A stretch of DNA of 49,329 nucleotides from an uncultured Lachnospiraceae bacterium (GTDB taxonomy: Bacteria; Bacillota; Clostridia; Lachnospirales; Lachnospiraceae). The stretch spans positions 1-49,329 of the forward strand of contig CASCWU010000014.1 of the NCBI GenBank assembly GCA_949155905.1. Direction: 5' to 3'. Made by a program: the position numbers and the translations under genes. Below are positions 25,542 to 35,196 of this stretch, in pieces (the first letter of the stretch is position 1; every line of letters begins with the position of its first letter). The notes beneath the pieces were generated by a model, which searched no databases, was not told the DNA's origin, and saw nothing but the letters and a program-made list of their open reading frames with translations.

Positions 25542-25606
25542 CTGATAACACCACTATTTTTAGAAACCATACCACCCTTTCATTCAAAAAACAGGAGGAT
25601 ACTTGA

Positions 25607-27721
25607 ATGCTATATCAAATACACAATGGTGCAGTACGGTTCGCTGCTGATACCATTTTAGAACATATCAACTTTGAAATCCGTGATACAGAAAAAATCG
25701 CAGTCGTCGGACGAAACGGCTGCGGCAAAACCACCCTGCTCAAGCTTATCAGCGGGGAAGTGCCGCTTTCAAAACGGGACAGCGACGAGGACATTTATAT
25801 TTCCAAAGCCGGTAATCCGGTGATCGGCTATTTAAAGCAAATCGCCTTTGAGGATGATTCTGCTACACTAGAAACCGAAATCCGCAAGGCCTTTGCACCG
25901 ATTCTGACTCTCCAGGCGCAGATGGAGCAGCTCTTAGAGAAGCTGAATGAACCGGAGCTGACAGAGGAAGCCGCCGAACAGTTAGCGAAAAAATATGCTT
26001 CCGCAGAGGAACGTTTTGCTTGGATTGGCGGGTATGATTATGAGCGGGAATATGACATGGTTTTAACGCAATTTGGTTTTCCAGCCTCCGTCCGAGAAAA
26101 GCGGTTATCTGAATTTTCCGGCGGGCAACGGACAAAAATCGCCTTTGCCAAGCTCCTGCTCTCCAAACCAGATATTTTACTGCTCGATGAGCCAACCAAC
26201 CATTTGGATATCGCCACAGTAGAATGGCTGGAGCGCTATTTAAAGGATTATGCCCGGGCAGTCGTCATTGTCTCTCATGACCGGATGTTTTTGGACAAGC
26301 TGGCAGATGTCGTATACGAAATTGAATATGGAACGGCCACACGCTATCCCGGCAATTATTCTGCTTTTATTGAGCGGAAACGGCAAAATTGGGAAAAGCA
26401 GCAAAAGGACTATACCCAACAACAAAAGGAAATCGAACGGCTGACTGCTTTGATTGAAAAATTCAAGCACCACCCAACGAAGGTTTCCATGGCCTGGTCA
26501 AAGCAAAAGCAGCTCGACCATATGGTAAAGATCGAACCCCCTGCCCGTTATGATACACGCACCTTCCATGCAAACTGTACGCCTCGCCGGGAAACCGGAA
26601 AGGAGGTATTGCAGGTAAATCATCTGCAAATCGGCTACGGCCATGCTCTTTCCGAGGTCAGCTTTACCATGAAAAAAGGGCAGAAGCTGGCCGTGATCGG
26701 TGCAAACGGAACCGGAAAGTCGACCCTGCTTAAAACAATTACCAAACAGCTCCCTGCACTTGGCGGAAGCAGCAGCTTTGGGTTTCAGGTAGACGTAGGA
26801 TATTTTGACCAGCAAATCGCCCAATACTCCAGCGAAAAAACGGTTTTGGACGATTTTTGGGAGGAGTTCCCACAAATGACACAGACCGAAGTACGCACGC
26901 TGCTCGGCTCCTTCCTGTTTACGCAAGACGATGTCTTTAAACGGGTTTCCATGCTTTCCGGCGGAGAAAAAGGGCGGCTCGCCCTGGCGAAAATCCTCAA
27001 ACGCCGGCCAAACTTCCTGATCTTAGACGAGCCGACAAACCATATGGATATCATCGGCAAGGAAACACTAGAACAGATGTTAAAGGGCTTTAGTGGCTCT
27101 GTCCTCTTTGTTTCCCATGACCGGTACTTTGTCAGCCAGATTGCAGATTCTTTGCTTATCTTCGAGGAAGTAACGCCTGACACAGCTGTTTCTGACACCA
27201 CTGCTTCTGATACCTCTGCTTTTGACACCTCTGTTAAAACGGGAATGCTGGCAATTGTCCGCTACTATCCATACAGCTATACACAGTACCAGCAGGATCA
27301 AAACGAGAAGCCAAGAGAAACCGACTTGAAAAAGGGAATTACGGCGGGGACACAGCAGAGAGGGCAGGAAGGGCAGAAAAATCAGGTGGATACGCATTTC
27401 TTTCATCCAGGCAAGGAGTCCACTTTTTCCCAGACAAATACGCCTGGCTTTAATCCAGGAAAGGAACGTTCCCGCCTGACCAAAAAGCTGGAACGAATCG
27501 AGACACAAATTTCCGTCTGTGAGGAAGCGCTGCAGGCCGCTAAGGATGAACTCCTAAACCCGGAATATACCTCAGATTATAGCAAATTATCTGATATCCA
27601 AAAGGACATTACTGCAAAGGAGCAGGAATTAGATGATCTGATGTATGAATGGGGGACACTGACTGCACAGCTTGAGGAATTCGAGGAAGCTTTAAAGAAA
27701 AACCCGTACAGCGAAAAATAG
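25607..27721 (+). CDS. ABC-F family ATPase (ribosome-associated)
   Basis: 704-residue cytoplasmic protein with two ABC domains and no membrane segment. Walker A motifs are GRNGCGKTT (~36) and GANGTGKST (~365); signatures SGGQRTKIAF and SGGEKGRLAL; Walker B plus DEPTNHLD/DEPTNHMD. The interdomain linker (~245-315) is a helical hairpin with a short tip, as in YdiF-type and some pleuromutilin/lincosamide resistance ABC-Fs. After the second domain there is an unusual low-complexity stretch (SDTTASDTSAFDTS...) of ~100 residues, then a C-terminal coiled coil (LTKKLERIETQISVCEEAL). ABC-F proteins bind the ribosomal E site and rescue or protect it. AGGAGG lies 8 nt before ATG. The structured leader favours an antibiotic-protection role over a housekeeping one, but this is inference. 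Confidence 0.85.
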   Translation: MLYQIHNGAVRFAADTILEHINFEIRDTEKIAVVGRNGCGKTTLLKLISGEVPLSKRDSDEDIYISKAGNPVIGYLKQIAFEDDSATLETEIRKAFAPILTLQAQMEQLLEKLNEPELTEEAAEQLAKKYASAEERFAWIGGYDYEREYDMVLTQFGFPASVREKRLSEFSGGQRTKIAFAKLLLSKPDILLLDEPTNHLDIATVEWLERYLKDYARAVVIVSHDRMFLDKLADVVYEIEYGTATRYPGNYSAFIERKRQNWEKQQKDYTQQQKEIERLTALIEKFKHHPTKVSMAWSKQKQLDHMVKIEPPARYDTRTFHANCTPRRETGKEVLQVNHLQIGYGHALSEVSFTMKKGQKLAVIGANGTGKSTLLKTITKQLPALGGSSSFGFQVDVGYFDQQIAQYSSEKTVLDDFWEEFPQMTQTEVRTLLGSFLFTQDDVFKRVSMLSGGEKGRLALAKILKRRPNFLILDEPTNHMDIIGKETLEQMLKGFSGSVLFVSHDRYFVSQIADSLLIFEEVTPDTAVSDTTASDTSAFDTSVKTGMLAIVRYYPYSYTQYQQDQNEKPRETDLKKGITAGTQQRGQEGQKNQVDTHFFHPGKESTFSQTNTPGFNPGKERSRLTKKLERIETQISVCEEALQAAKDELLNPEYTSDYSKLSDIQKDITAKEQELDDLMYEWGTLTAQLEEFEEALKKNPYSEK

Positions 27722-27787
27722 GTTTCTGATGATATGTTCAACGCTATATAAGCCTATCAAACTATATGAGCCTGTCAAACAAAAATC

Positions 27788-27845
27788 GCGGGACTGCTGC
27801 TCTGTATCTTTATCAAAGATTTTTACCCAAGAGCAACAGTCCCGC
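27788..27845. terminator. Bidirectional terminator between converging genes
   Basis: GCGGGACTG / CAGTCCCGC (27788-27796, 27837-27845), continued inward by GCTCT/AGAGC. T-rich flank on the minus strand (complement of 27779-27786); it closes the EF-hand protein gene and probably the ABC-F gene as well. Confidence 0.75.
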
Positions 27846-27869
27846 ACCATACGATTCCTCTGTTATTCT

Positions 27870-29096
27870 CTACAACGCCAAATCTACATGCTGAATCGTC
27901 CCGGCCTCGCCGGATTCCTTTAAATAAACACCGCTTCGACGAATCTGCCCATTGACCGCTCCATTTTCCTCACCCCGCAGGGTAAAGTCGGTCGAAGCGC
28001 TGCCCAGATAGATCGCACCTACGCCAGCCTTGCCGATGCTAACCAGCTTATCATGCCCTGCGGCATCCTTTGTCCAGACCATCAGCTTGTCAAATATGCT
28101 GTCGTTTTCGTCAATCCAGCCATTTCCATCCTCATCATAGACAGCTAAATCAGCAAAGCCATTCCCGGAGCGTGTCCCAAACAGCTCTGTCCCGTCGTTG
28201 ATTTTACCGTCTCCGTTTTTATCCAGAGCCAAAAAGCCGCTGCCCTCGCCTGCAAAGGAAATCTCATCCAGGATGCCGTCGGCATCCAGATCAAACAAAA
28301 ACTTCTGATCGGTGACGCTCGCTACGTTTGTATCCAGGTTAATCACCAGCGGATCAGACATAATCCGGATCGTGTCCTCGGTGATATATTCGTTCGCCTC
28401 CAAAAAGCTGCGGGACATCTCCACCTGGACATTAAAGCCGATGCTCCTGCCGTCTGCTGTCTGTACGACACCTGTCGTAGAAAAAGCGGTCATTTCGGTT
28501 TCACTGCGAAAGCTTGATACCACGGTCTGTCTCGTCCAAATCCCGGCGCTCAGCCCCTGTATCGACGTCGTTCCTGGACGCACCAACGGATTCTGTACGC
28601 TCCATGGGGTACGGCCTGCTGCCGGAAGCTGCCCGGAATTATCCCGCAGCCCTTTTAGCTTCTGTACGGAATCCGGGCTCCATTTGCCATCCCGGAAGCC
28701 CTCTCGCATTCGCCGCAGCGCCTCTAATAGCTTACGCAGTGCTTCGATCTCAAGGCTCTCCTTGGAATCGGCAAACTCTTCTCTTTGTCCTACCTGACGC
28801 GCTCCCAGGCCGTTGCCGAATACCGTCTGAGACTGATTGTCCTGAAACCTCTCCTCCTGCTTTAGCTGGTCTAAAAGCATCCGAGTCGGCGTGGACAATG
28901 CCTTTTTGTTTCTGCCGCTCCCACTACTTTCGTCTGCTGCAGAGCCCTTGCCGGTTTTATTTTTGGAATTACCCGAATTTTTTGCTGACCACGGACTATT
29001 CTTTCCTTTAAAAATAATCGAGCTGGTCTGCACCGCCGTGCTTTCCTGGTAGCTCCGGGAAGAGGTCATGGCAACGCTGCTTGCGTTGATTTTCAT
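27870..29096 (-). CDS. EF-hand-like calcium-binding repeat protein
   Basis: ~408 residues from ATG 29096 (AAGGATGTGAG site); the longer frame from 29180 is unlikely. The N-terminal ~180 residues are Ser/Thr/Lys-rich and disordered with no signal peptide. From ~residue 265 three calcium-loop-like motifs follow, DLDADGILDE, DKNGDGKINDGTE and DEDGNGWIDEND, then a beta-rich end with IYLGSASTDFTLRG and GVYLKESGEAG. Similar C-terminal blocks occur in RTX-like or dockerin-adjacent proteins of Clostridia, often without known export signals. Function unknown. It stands alone, with its own terminator; a GCCGATAT string upstream recalls a sigma-28 -10, but no TAAA -35 is seen. Confidence 0.65.
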   Translation of the reverse strand: MKINASSVAMTSSRSYQESTAVQTSSIIFKGKNSPWSAKNSGNSKNKTGKGSAADESSGSGRNKKALSTPTRMLLDQLKQEERFQDNQSQTVFGNGLGARQVGQREEFADSKESLEIEALRKLLEALRRMREGFRDGKWSPDSVQKLKGLRDNSGQLPAAGRTPWSVQNPLVRPGTTSIQGLSAGIWTRQTVVSSFRSETEMTAFSTTGVVQTADGRSIGFNVQVEMSRSFLEANEYITEDTIRIMSDPLVINLDTNVASVTDQKFLFDLDADGILDEISFAGEGSGFLALDKNGDGKINDGTELFGTRSGNGFADLAVYDEDGNGWIDENDSIFDKLMVWTKDAAGHDKLVSIGKAGVGAIYLGSASTDFTLRGEENGAVNGQIRRSGVYLKESGEAGTIQHVDLAL

Positions 29097-29272
29097 CCTG
29101 CTCACATCCTTTCTTGCAGATGAACTACTTTGCTTTCCTGTACTCTGCATTGCTCCGGGGTTCCTTCCCCGGCGGAACAACCTATGCCTTTCAGGACTGT
29201 TCTACAGGAAATTTACGGTAGATCTATGGTATATATCGGCAAAAAATACCAGATGGATAACAGGTGGTTTGG

Positions 29273-30856
29273 CTAGCGGTTCAAAAACCGGTCGTACGCG
29301 GCTTGCTGATATCCCAGACATTCCTCTAAACCATGCTCATACAAGCTAGCTACAAATTCCTCAAAGGTATCCGCCGATTCTATTCCTGTAATCACATGAA
29401 CAGTATATTCATTTGCCATTGTTTTCAAAGCAGTGTAAAGGAAGTTATACGCAGCACCCTCTTCCTCTGTCATCGACATATGATCCGGAATACACATTGC
29501 ATCACCATCCTTCATCCAGGTATCAATTCCTTCTCTTTGCGCCTCTGTTACAGTCACAGTATCCCTAAAGAAATTATATAAGCCTGGCAGGTCCCTGCTC
29601 CCATTCTGGTATAAATTGAAGTAGCATCTGTCGGGGAATATCCATCCGGATTATTGGTAATAAGTTCGGTAAAACTATATGTACCATCTGCATTTTCTAC
29701 ATAGGATTCTCCCTCTACCCCCAAACAATTAAATAACATACCTTCCTTTGTATACTGATAATCCAACCATTTGCAGGCAAGTGGGATATCTTTGCAGTTC
29801 GTTGTTACAACACAATGGCTCATATTGACGACCTGAACTGGAGTGCGGTACTGCACGACATCCCCTTTATTTAATACAGGTGCCTGCACAGCAGAAATAT
29901 AAAAACCATCCTCTACCTCATAGCCTGTCAGCTTCATTCCCTCTCCTAAAAATGGGGTAATCGTCGGAAATGCTCCTGTTGTTCCATTTGCTATTTCTCC
30001 ATTATCTGCCATCATCGCTCCGCTGGCAGCCGAAACAAAATCTGGATCAAGCAGACCTTTTTTATACCAGTCTGCCATTAGAATCAGCCATTCCTTAAAG
30101 CCTGGTTCTGCAGGTCCATACTTGATACTTGCACCATCTACATAAAATTCATCGGTTACTCCATATGCGCTTAAAAATGCCTTTGACAAAATACTCCCTG
30201 TCGGCCCTGCCATTAACGGCTTTGCACAACCGATTTCCTCTTTAAATTTGGTCAGTACATTTGTCCAATCCTCAATCGTCACCGGAGTAGATAGTCCCAG
30301 GCGATCTAACCAGTCCTGCCGGATCGCCAGACCATTCCATTCTGGTTCTGATGTCAGACCGCCGAAATCACAAAACAACTCATAAATTCCGATATTTTTT
30401 CCCTCATCTGTCAGAACCCGTTTTTCATATTCTGGATCAATCTGGTACCAGGATTTATAATTCGGCATATACTGCTCCACATACTCGGTTAAATCTACTA
30501 AAATCCCGTCACTTACTTCCTTTGACAAGCCTCCCGGATACGAACGCCCTGCCTGCCAGAGCATATCCGGATAATCCCCAGACGCCAGCATCAGTCCATA
30601 TTTCTCCGTTGCCTCTCCGCCTGCTACCTCTACATACTTGATATGTGCGTTTGTTCGTTCCCCCATCGCTTTCATTTCCCGGCTTATTCTCTTTCTCCTG
30701 CTCCGTCTGCTGATTATCTTGCAGCTTGTCGCTCTCCTTTTTCTTTCCGCAGCCAACAAGCCCGCTCATACAAAGCGATACTGCCAGTATAAGCGCAAAT
30801 GCCTGTGTCAGCCACTGTTTCCCTGCTTTTTTGTTTCTTTTCCTTATAAACTTCAT
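29273..30856 (-). pseudogene. Second solute-binding lipoprotein, frameshifted and deleted
   Basis: Paralogue of the lipoprotein at 2124-3757. Signal and lipobox (LCMSGLVGC) are intact at 30856, but near 30690 the frame changes and the WYY..LQWLEE segment seen in the other copy is missing; homology resumes at ERTNAHIKYVEV, GLMLASGDYPDMLW and MPNYKSW. A second frame change near 29595 separates the last ~100 residues (DLPGLYNFFRDT... to YDRFLNR), consistent with loss of one G in a GGG tract. It follows the GH106 remnant by 45 nt, so the two once formed an operon. No permeases adjoin. Confidence 0.85.
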
Positions 30857-30901
30857 TTTCTTTCTCCTTTACATCCGCTTTTGTTTTCTGTTACATTTTT
30901 G

Positions 30902-32898
30902 TTACTCAAAAACCTGTACACAACAATACTCCTCCCCGTCTTCCCAGATTCCATAATTCCGCAGAATCCGTTTCATCGGGAAAAATTCCTTTCCGTCCTC
31001 CTTTACTACGGCATTGTAGAGATTCGAGGTTACAGTTACCTGAATCTGGTTCTTTCCTGTCTGCACCAGTTCAGTAATATCAACCTCCTTTAATACCTGA
31101 TCCGGAAAGACCGCCTGTTTCCCATTAACCATAACTGTAAAAGTATCCGAGACACGTCCCAAGCGCAATACGTACCTGCGACCTTCTTCTATCTCTGGAA
31201 GCGTAAAGTTTCCTTCGTAAATTCCTTGCCCTACAAAGGTATTCAGATCCGGCCGCAGCTCTCTCCATGGCCGTAGGCTACTTTACCGCCCATTACCTGA
31301 CTGCATATTGTTTGGCTGTACGCTTTCTGCCTCCATATCATTTGATGATAGACAAAGAGAAATCATATCCTCTGAAAAACAGCTTCGTAAATAGGATTTT
31401 TCCTCCGGGATGGTCGGACCGAACTTCCGCAGAGACAAATTTTTAAACAAAACCTTCACTTTCCCAATTAACCTGCGATGCGGACGCAGAAGCTCTCGTA
31501 CATCCTCTTCCTTTATCATCTCTTCTGGTACAATCGGCACAACCGCCAAAACCAACAGCTCATCCTCTTCTAAGGAAACTGTCCCTTCCAGGGAAAGCAA
31601 TACGTCCTTCCGGCTGCTTTATCCCTTTCTCTGATAAAATGGTTTGATCGTATCCTCAACATAGCCAAACATTGCCGGAGAGTCCTCTTCATAGAGGAAA
31701 CGATTATACGCATACACTCCATAATAGGTTACATGTGCTTCTTCATCTATATGAGCGGCCGTCACAATATCACGTGTTCCCTCCAGCCTTACCCGAGGGA
31801 AAATCCCGTAGCTTTGCAGCATTCTCGGAACAGCCATAAGAGACGATACATGAATCAAACATGGGTCAGCCCATATCCGTTCCATGCTTTCCTCCCATTC
31901 TGTCCGTTTTTCCAGCGTATCCCACTCCGCAAAGAAAAAGCCTTGCTCTGGACGCTTTCCTACCCAAACCACCGGGAAGCCTGCTTCTAGCAGCGAAGCG
32001 ATTTTTTTCAGACTGGCTATGGAAAAATAACATTCCTCCGGCACAATCAGCGCACGATAGCCTACTCCCCCGGCCACTCTACGCCTGGCATACTGCCGTC
32101 AACAGATAACTCCCCATAGTAAGCGCCGGAATAGGAAGCACCATGAAGCACCTCAAAATTGATGCCCGCCATCAGACTCCGTTTGATCCACCAAAGCAAA
32201 TCCTCGTAATCCTGCCCATAGCCATGCCCGAATTCTGCTGCACATTCAAAGGAATAACGCTTTCTTCTGCCTAGATGGACAGATGCTGCCATCGTCTTTA
32301 AATAATCAAAGGAAGGCCGCCCTAACGCTTCGTTTTCCGGAAAATTCAGATACAGGCCACAACGCTCAATTTCAAATGGCTTGTTATAAGCCACCTGATA
32401 ACGGAGATTTTTCCCGTACCGTTCCGACAGCTCGCTTAACCCACCCAAATGATATTCGCAGTAGCACTGTGTTAATGTCTCCAGGTAGTCATGATTGACC
32501 ATCTCGCCAATCACCGGATCTTCCAGGCAATATCCCGGTATATCCGGCGGACTGAGAAGAATTTTCCCTCTTGCCCCGATAAACGGCAAATATGGCAAAA
32601 TCGAATAGCCCCTTCTTTTTTCAAACTCCTCCGGCAGCGATGGTGTCCAGTCTAAAATCGTCTGAATCGTCTGATTCCAATGCTCGCCTCCCCAGCCATC
32701 CTCACTCTCATACAGTGCAGCATAGCGATGCAGGGAAACGACCTCGACCCCTCCAAACCCTCTTTCATAAAGCTGGCGAATCTCTTCACGTAAATCCTCT
32801 TGATCTACGGCAGCCGCAGGTAGCCAGTACCGGATTTTCGGACGATTGGCAATCGGAATTTCCTTCCAGTCCTGTGGTATAAACTGTTCTCTCCTCAT
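30902..32898 (-). pseudogene. GH106-like alpha-L-rhamnosidase, multiply broken
   Basis: The 5' part from ATG 32898 (AGGAGG upstream) reads RPKIRYWLPAAAVDQEDLREEIRQLYERGFGGVEVVSL, the hallmark N-terminus of GH106 rhamnosidases, then continues to VLHGASYSGAYYGE. At ~32065 a frame change and large deletion lead to GGVGYRALIVPEECYF and the following central region; another frame change lies near 31605; an in-frame TAA stands at 31283-31285 before the C-terminal beta domain (DLNTFVGQGIYEGNFTL, VNGKQAVF). At ~650 codons in total it is well short of the usual 800-1100. Clearly non-functional. Together with the dead lipoprotein and AraC genes it marks a lost second glycoside locus. Confidence 0.8.
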
Positions 32899-33205
32899 GT
32901 GCTTCCTCCTCTTTTTCTGTTTTTCCTTTTGTTTTTTCCTCTTTAATTCCAGCAAACCTTATGATGTATTCTATTATAAAGGGATTCCAGGGCTGAAAAA
33001 AGCACTTGGCCATCCTTTTTCTCTCTGACAGACTATCCAAACGATACTTTCTACCATAAATCGGAGGGAAACAAAAAATGACAAAAGAACATAACAAAAA
33101 CAGAGCCATCGAAAGAGGTTGCACAATGCCTTTCCTGATGGTAAAATTAAAACAGCAGATCCGAAGCTTTTTCCACTCCCAATGTCCCTCACAGAAAGGA
33201 GCGCC

Positions 33206-33712
33206 ATGACTGACGAATTAAAAAAAGCGATCCATCAATGGATCGACATTGAATACCGTTTTTCCCTGGAGCGGCGTCCCGACCGCGCTATCGACCGTAC
33301 CAAAGTTTTTGAAATGTCCCCGTTAAAGGAAAAGGAAGATCTGGACTTTTTCCTACATATTCGTATAGGAGACTATTCCTTCTGCGCGACAGTAGGATCG
33401 GACGGTGCCTTTCATGGCTTCTGGAACACCATTCCAGACGAAAGCCATATCCACTATAATCAATATTACGAACTGCTTTACGTCGTAGATGGCTCCTTTC
33501 AGTACGACATGCTCCAGCAAAGCGCCCTGCTGCATACCGGAGAAGCGATGATCATGGATACTCACTGCATTTATTGGGATAAAAAAATAGACTCAGACTC
33601 TGTCGTTCTTTGTTTTGCGATATCCATCCCCTTTTTCACCCGGCTGTTCTTGGAGGATACCGGAATGACACCATATCAATTCCGAAAAGAACAGATACTT
33701 CCTTCTGTGTAG
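33206..33712 (+). pseudogene. AraC-family regulator with DNA-binding domain deleted
   Basis: From ATG 33206 (AGGAG, short spacing) the frame encodes the helical start and cupin arm of an AraC sensor (FHGFWNTIPDESHIHYNQYYELLYVVDGSFQYD, HTGEAMIMDTHCIYWD). After CFAISIPFFTRLF it jumps directly to LEDTGMTPYQFRKEQ, the last helix of an AraC domain. The ~100-130 residues with the two helix-turn-helix motifs are missing by an in-frame deletion. It is divergent from the dead GH106 gene, whose -10 (TATAAT, complement of 32973-32978) lies between them. It might persist as an inert or interfering sensor fragment, but I treat it as dead. Confidence 0.75.
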
Positions 33713-33758
33713 AAACAAAAACTCCCTGCATTTTTTGTTCTATATATACATTTTTTCA

Positions 33759-33787
33759 TTGCATTTTTTGTAATGGGTTATTATACT
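33759..33787 (+). promoter_or_regulatory. Promoter of the AAA_14 ATPase gene
   Basis: TTGCAT (33759-33764), 17-nt spacer, TATACT (33782-33787). The 12-nt word TGCATTTTTTGT occurs at 33727-33738 and again over the -35, a possible operator pair. Confidence 0.65.
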
Positions 33788-33846
33788 ATAGAAAACAACA
33801 GATACTATGGAAGTTGGGAACTGTTTGCAAACAGGGAGGCGCCGCA

Positions 33847-35172
33847 ATGTATCGTTTCGCTATCGAGCGTTTATATCAATGGAAAAAAAGCAGCTACCGG
33901 AAGCCTCTGGTCATCGAAGGAGCGAGGCAGGTAGGAAAAACCTGGCTGATGAAGGAATTCGGACGTCTGGCTTATCAGGATACGATATACGTCAATTTCG
34001 ACGCAAATCCTACTATGGCCGGACTTTTTCAGATGGACTTAAACCCGGAACGCCTCTTGCTGGGGCTGGAGCTTTACGCCGGGAAAAAGATTCTCCCGGA
34101 ACACACCTTATTGATTTTTGATGAAATACAGGAGGTGCCGCGGGCTCTTTCCAGCCTGAAATATTTCTGCGAGGAAGCGCCGCAGTACCATATTATCTGT
34201 GCTGGTTCCCTACTGGGGATTGCCCTTCATGAAGGCACCTCGTTTCCGGTAGGAAAGGTGGATTTTCTGTCACTCTACCCATTGTCCTTTGAAGAATTTT
34301 TAGGTGCGCTCGGACTGGAACGCTTTGCCGAGGCCTTAAAACAGCATGATTTTTCTCTGATCACTGCCTTGAAGCAAACGTTGATCGAGGCTCTGAAGCA
34401 ATATTATTTTATTGGGGGTATGCCGGAAGCCGTCGCCCACTTTTCCGAGCATCGGGACTTCCAGGAGGTACGGCATATCCAGCAGCGGATTCTAGCCGCC
34501 TATGAACAGGACTTTTCCAAGCACGCGCCGTTAGAGCTTGTCCCAAAAATCCGTATGGTCTGGAACAGTATTCCGTCCCAGTTGGCAAAGGAAAACAAAA
34601 AATTCCTCTATGGCCTTGTCCGGGAAGGCGGACGGGCAAAAGACTACGAAACAGCTATTATGTGGCTTTCCGATTGCGGTCTTGTCCACAAGGTCAGCCG
34701 AATCACACAACCGCATCTGCCTTTAAAAGCATATGAGGATTTGAAAGCCTTTAAGCTTTTCATCGTGGACGTCGGGCTTCTTGGATGTATGACCGGGCTG
34801 CGCCAGAGAACCCTATTAGAAGGAAGCTCTTTGTTTACCGAATTCAAAGGCGCCCTAACCGAGCAGTATGTCCTACAGCAATTAGCCGCGGCTCCTGGCC
34901 TTAACATTTGTTATTTTACCAATGACCGCGGCTCCTGCGAAATAGATTTTCTGCTGGATAACGGAGAAGCCGTCTTCCCTTTAGAGGTAAAGGCAGAAAC
35001 TAATCTCAGAGCCAAAAGCCTGAAAACCTACCGGGAAAAATTCCAGCCGGATCTATCCGTCCGTACCTCCATGGCAGATTATAAAGAAGAAGACGGTCTT
35101 TTAAACCTTCCTTTATATGCCATAGAACAGCTTCCGGGACTATGCAGCCAGGAAATGCACGCAGGGCTATAA
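33847..35172 (+). CDS. AAA_14/DUF4143 ATPase
   Basis: 441 residues from ATG 33847 (GGGAGG, 7 nt). N-terminal AAA_14 domain with Walker A GARQVGKTW (~25-33), Walker B LLIFDEIQE (~92-100) and sensor CAGSLLGIAL; C-terminal DUF4143 nuclease-like domain with FKGALTEQYVLQQL, ICYFTNDRGSCEIDFLL and PLEVKAE (a PD-(D/E)xK-like acidic Lys set). Cytoplasmic and usually found alone, in multiple copies, in gut bacteria; role unknown, sometimes linked to mobile or defence DNA. It is intact and has its own promoter. Confidence 0.88.
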   Translation: MYRFAIERLYQWKKSSYRKPLVIEGARQVGKTWLMKEFGRLAYQDTIYVNFDANPTMAGLFQMDLNPERLLLGLELYAGKKILPEHTLLIFDEIQEVPRALSSLKYFCEEAPQYHIICAGSLLGIALHEGTSFPVGKVDFLSLYPLSFEEFLGALGLERFAEALKQHDFSLITALKQTLIEALKQYYFIGGMPEAVAHFSEHRDFQEVRHIQQRILAAYEQDFSKHAPLELVPKIRMVWNSIPSQLAKENKKFLYGLVREGGRAKDYETAIMWLSDCGLVHKVSRITQPHLPLKAYEDLKAFKLFIVDVGLLGCMTGLRQRTLLEGSSLFTEFKGALTEQYVLQQLAAAPGLNICYFTNDRGSCEIDFLLDNGEAVFPLEVKAETNLRAKSLKTYREKFQPDLSVRTSMADYKEEDGLLNLPLYAIEQLPGLCSQEMHAGL

Positions 35173-35196
35173 CTATTATAGAACAGCCCTAGCGCT

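Noticed and set aside
25336..25587. 83-codon minus-strand ORF in the ABC-F leader
   Set aside because: No family resemblance and it lies opposite an inverted-repeat-rich leader; the plus-strand leader explains the region better.
29200..29260. GCCGATAT string upstream of the EF-hand protein, like a flagellar sigma-28 -10
   Set aside because: No TAAA at the required distance upstream, so not listed as a promoter.
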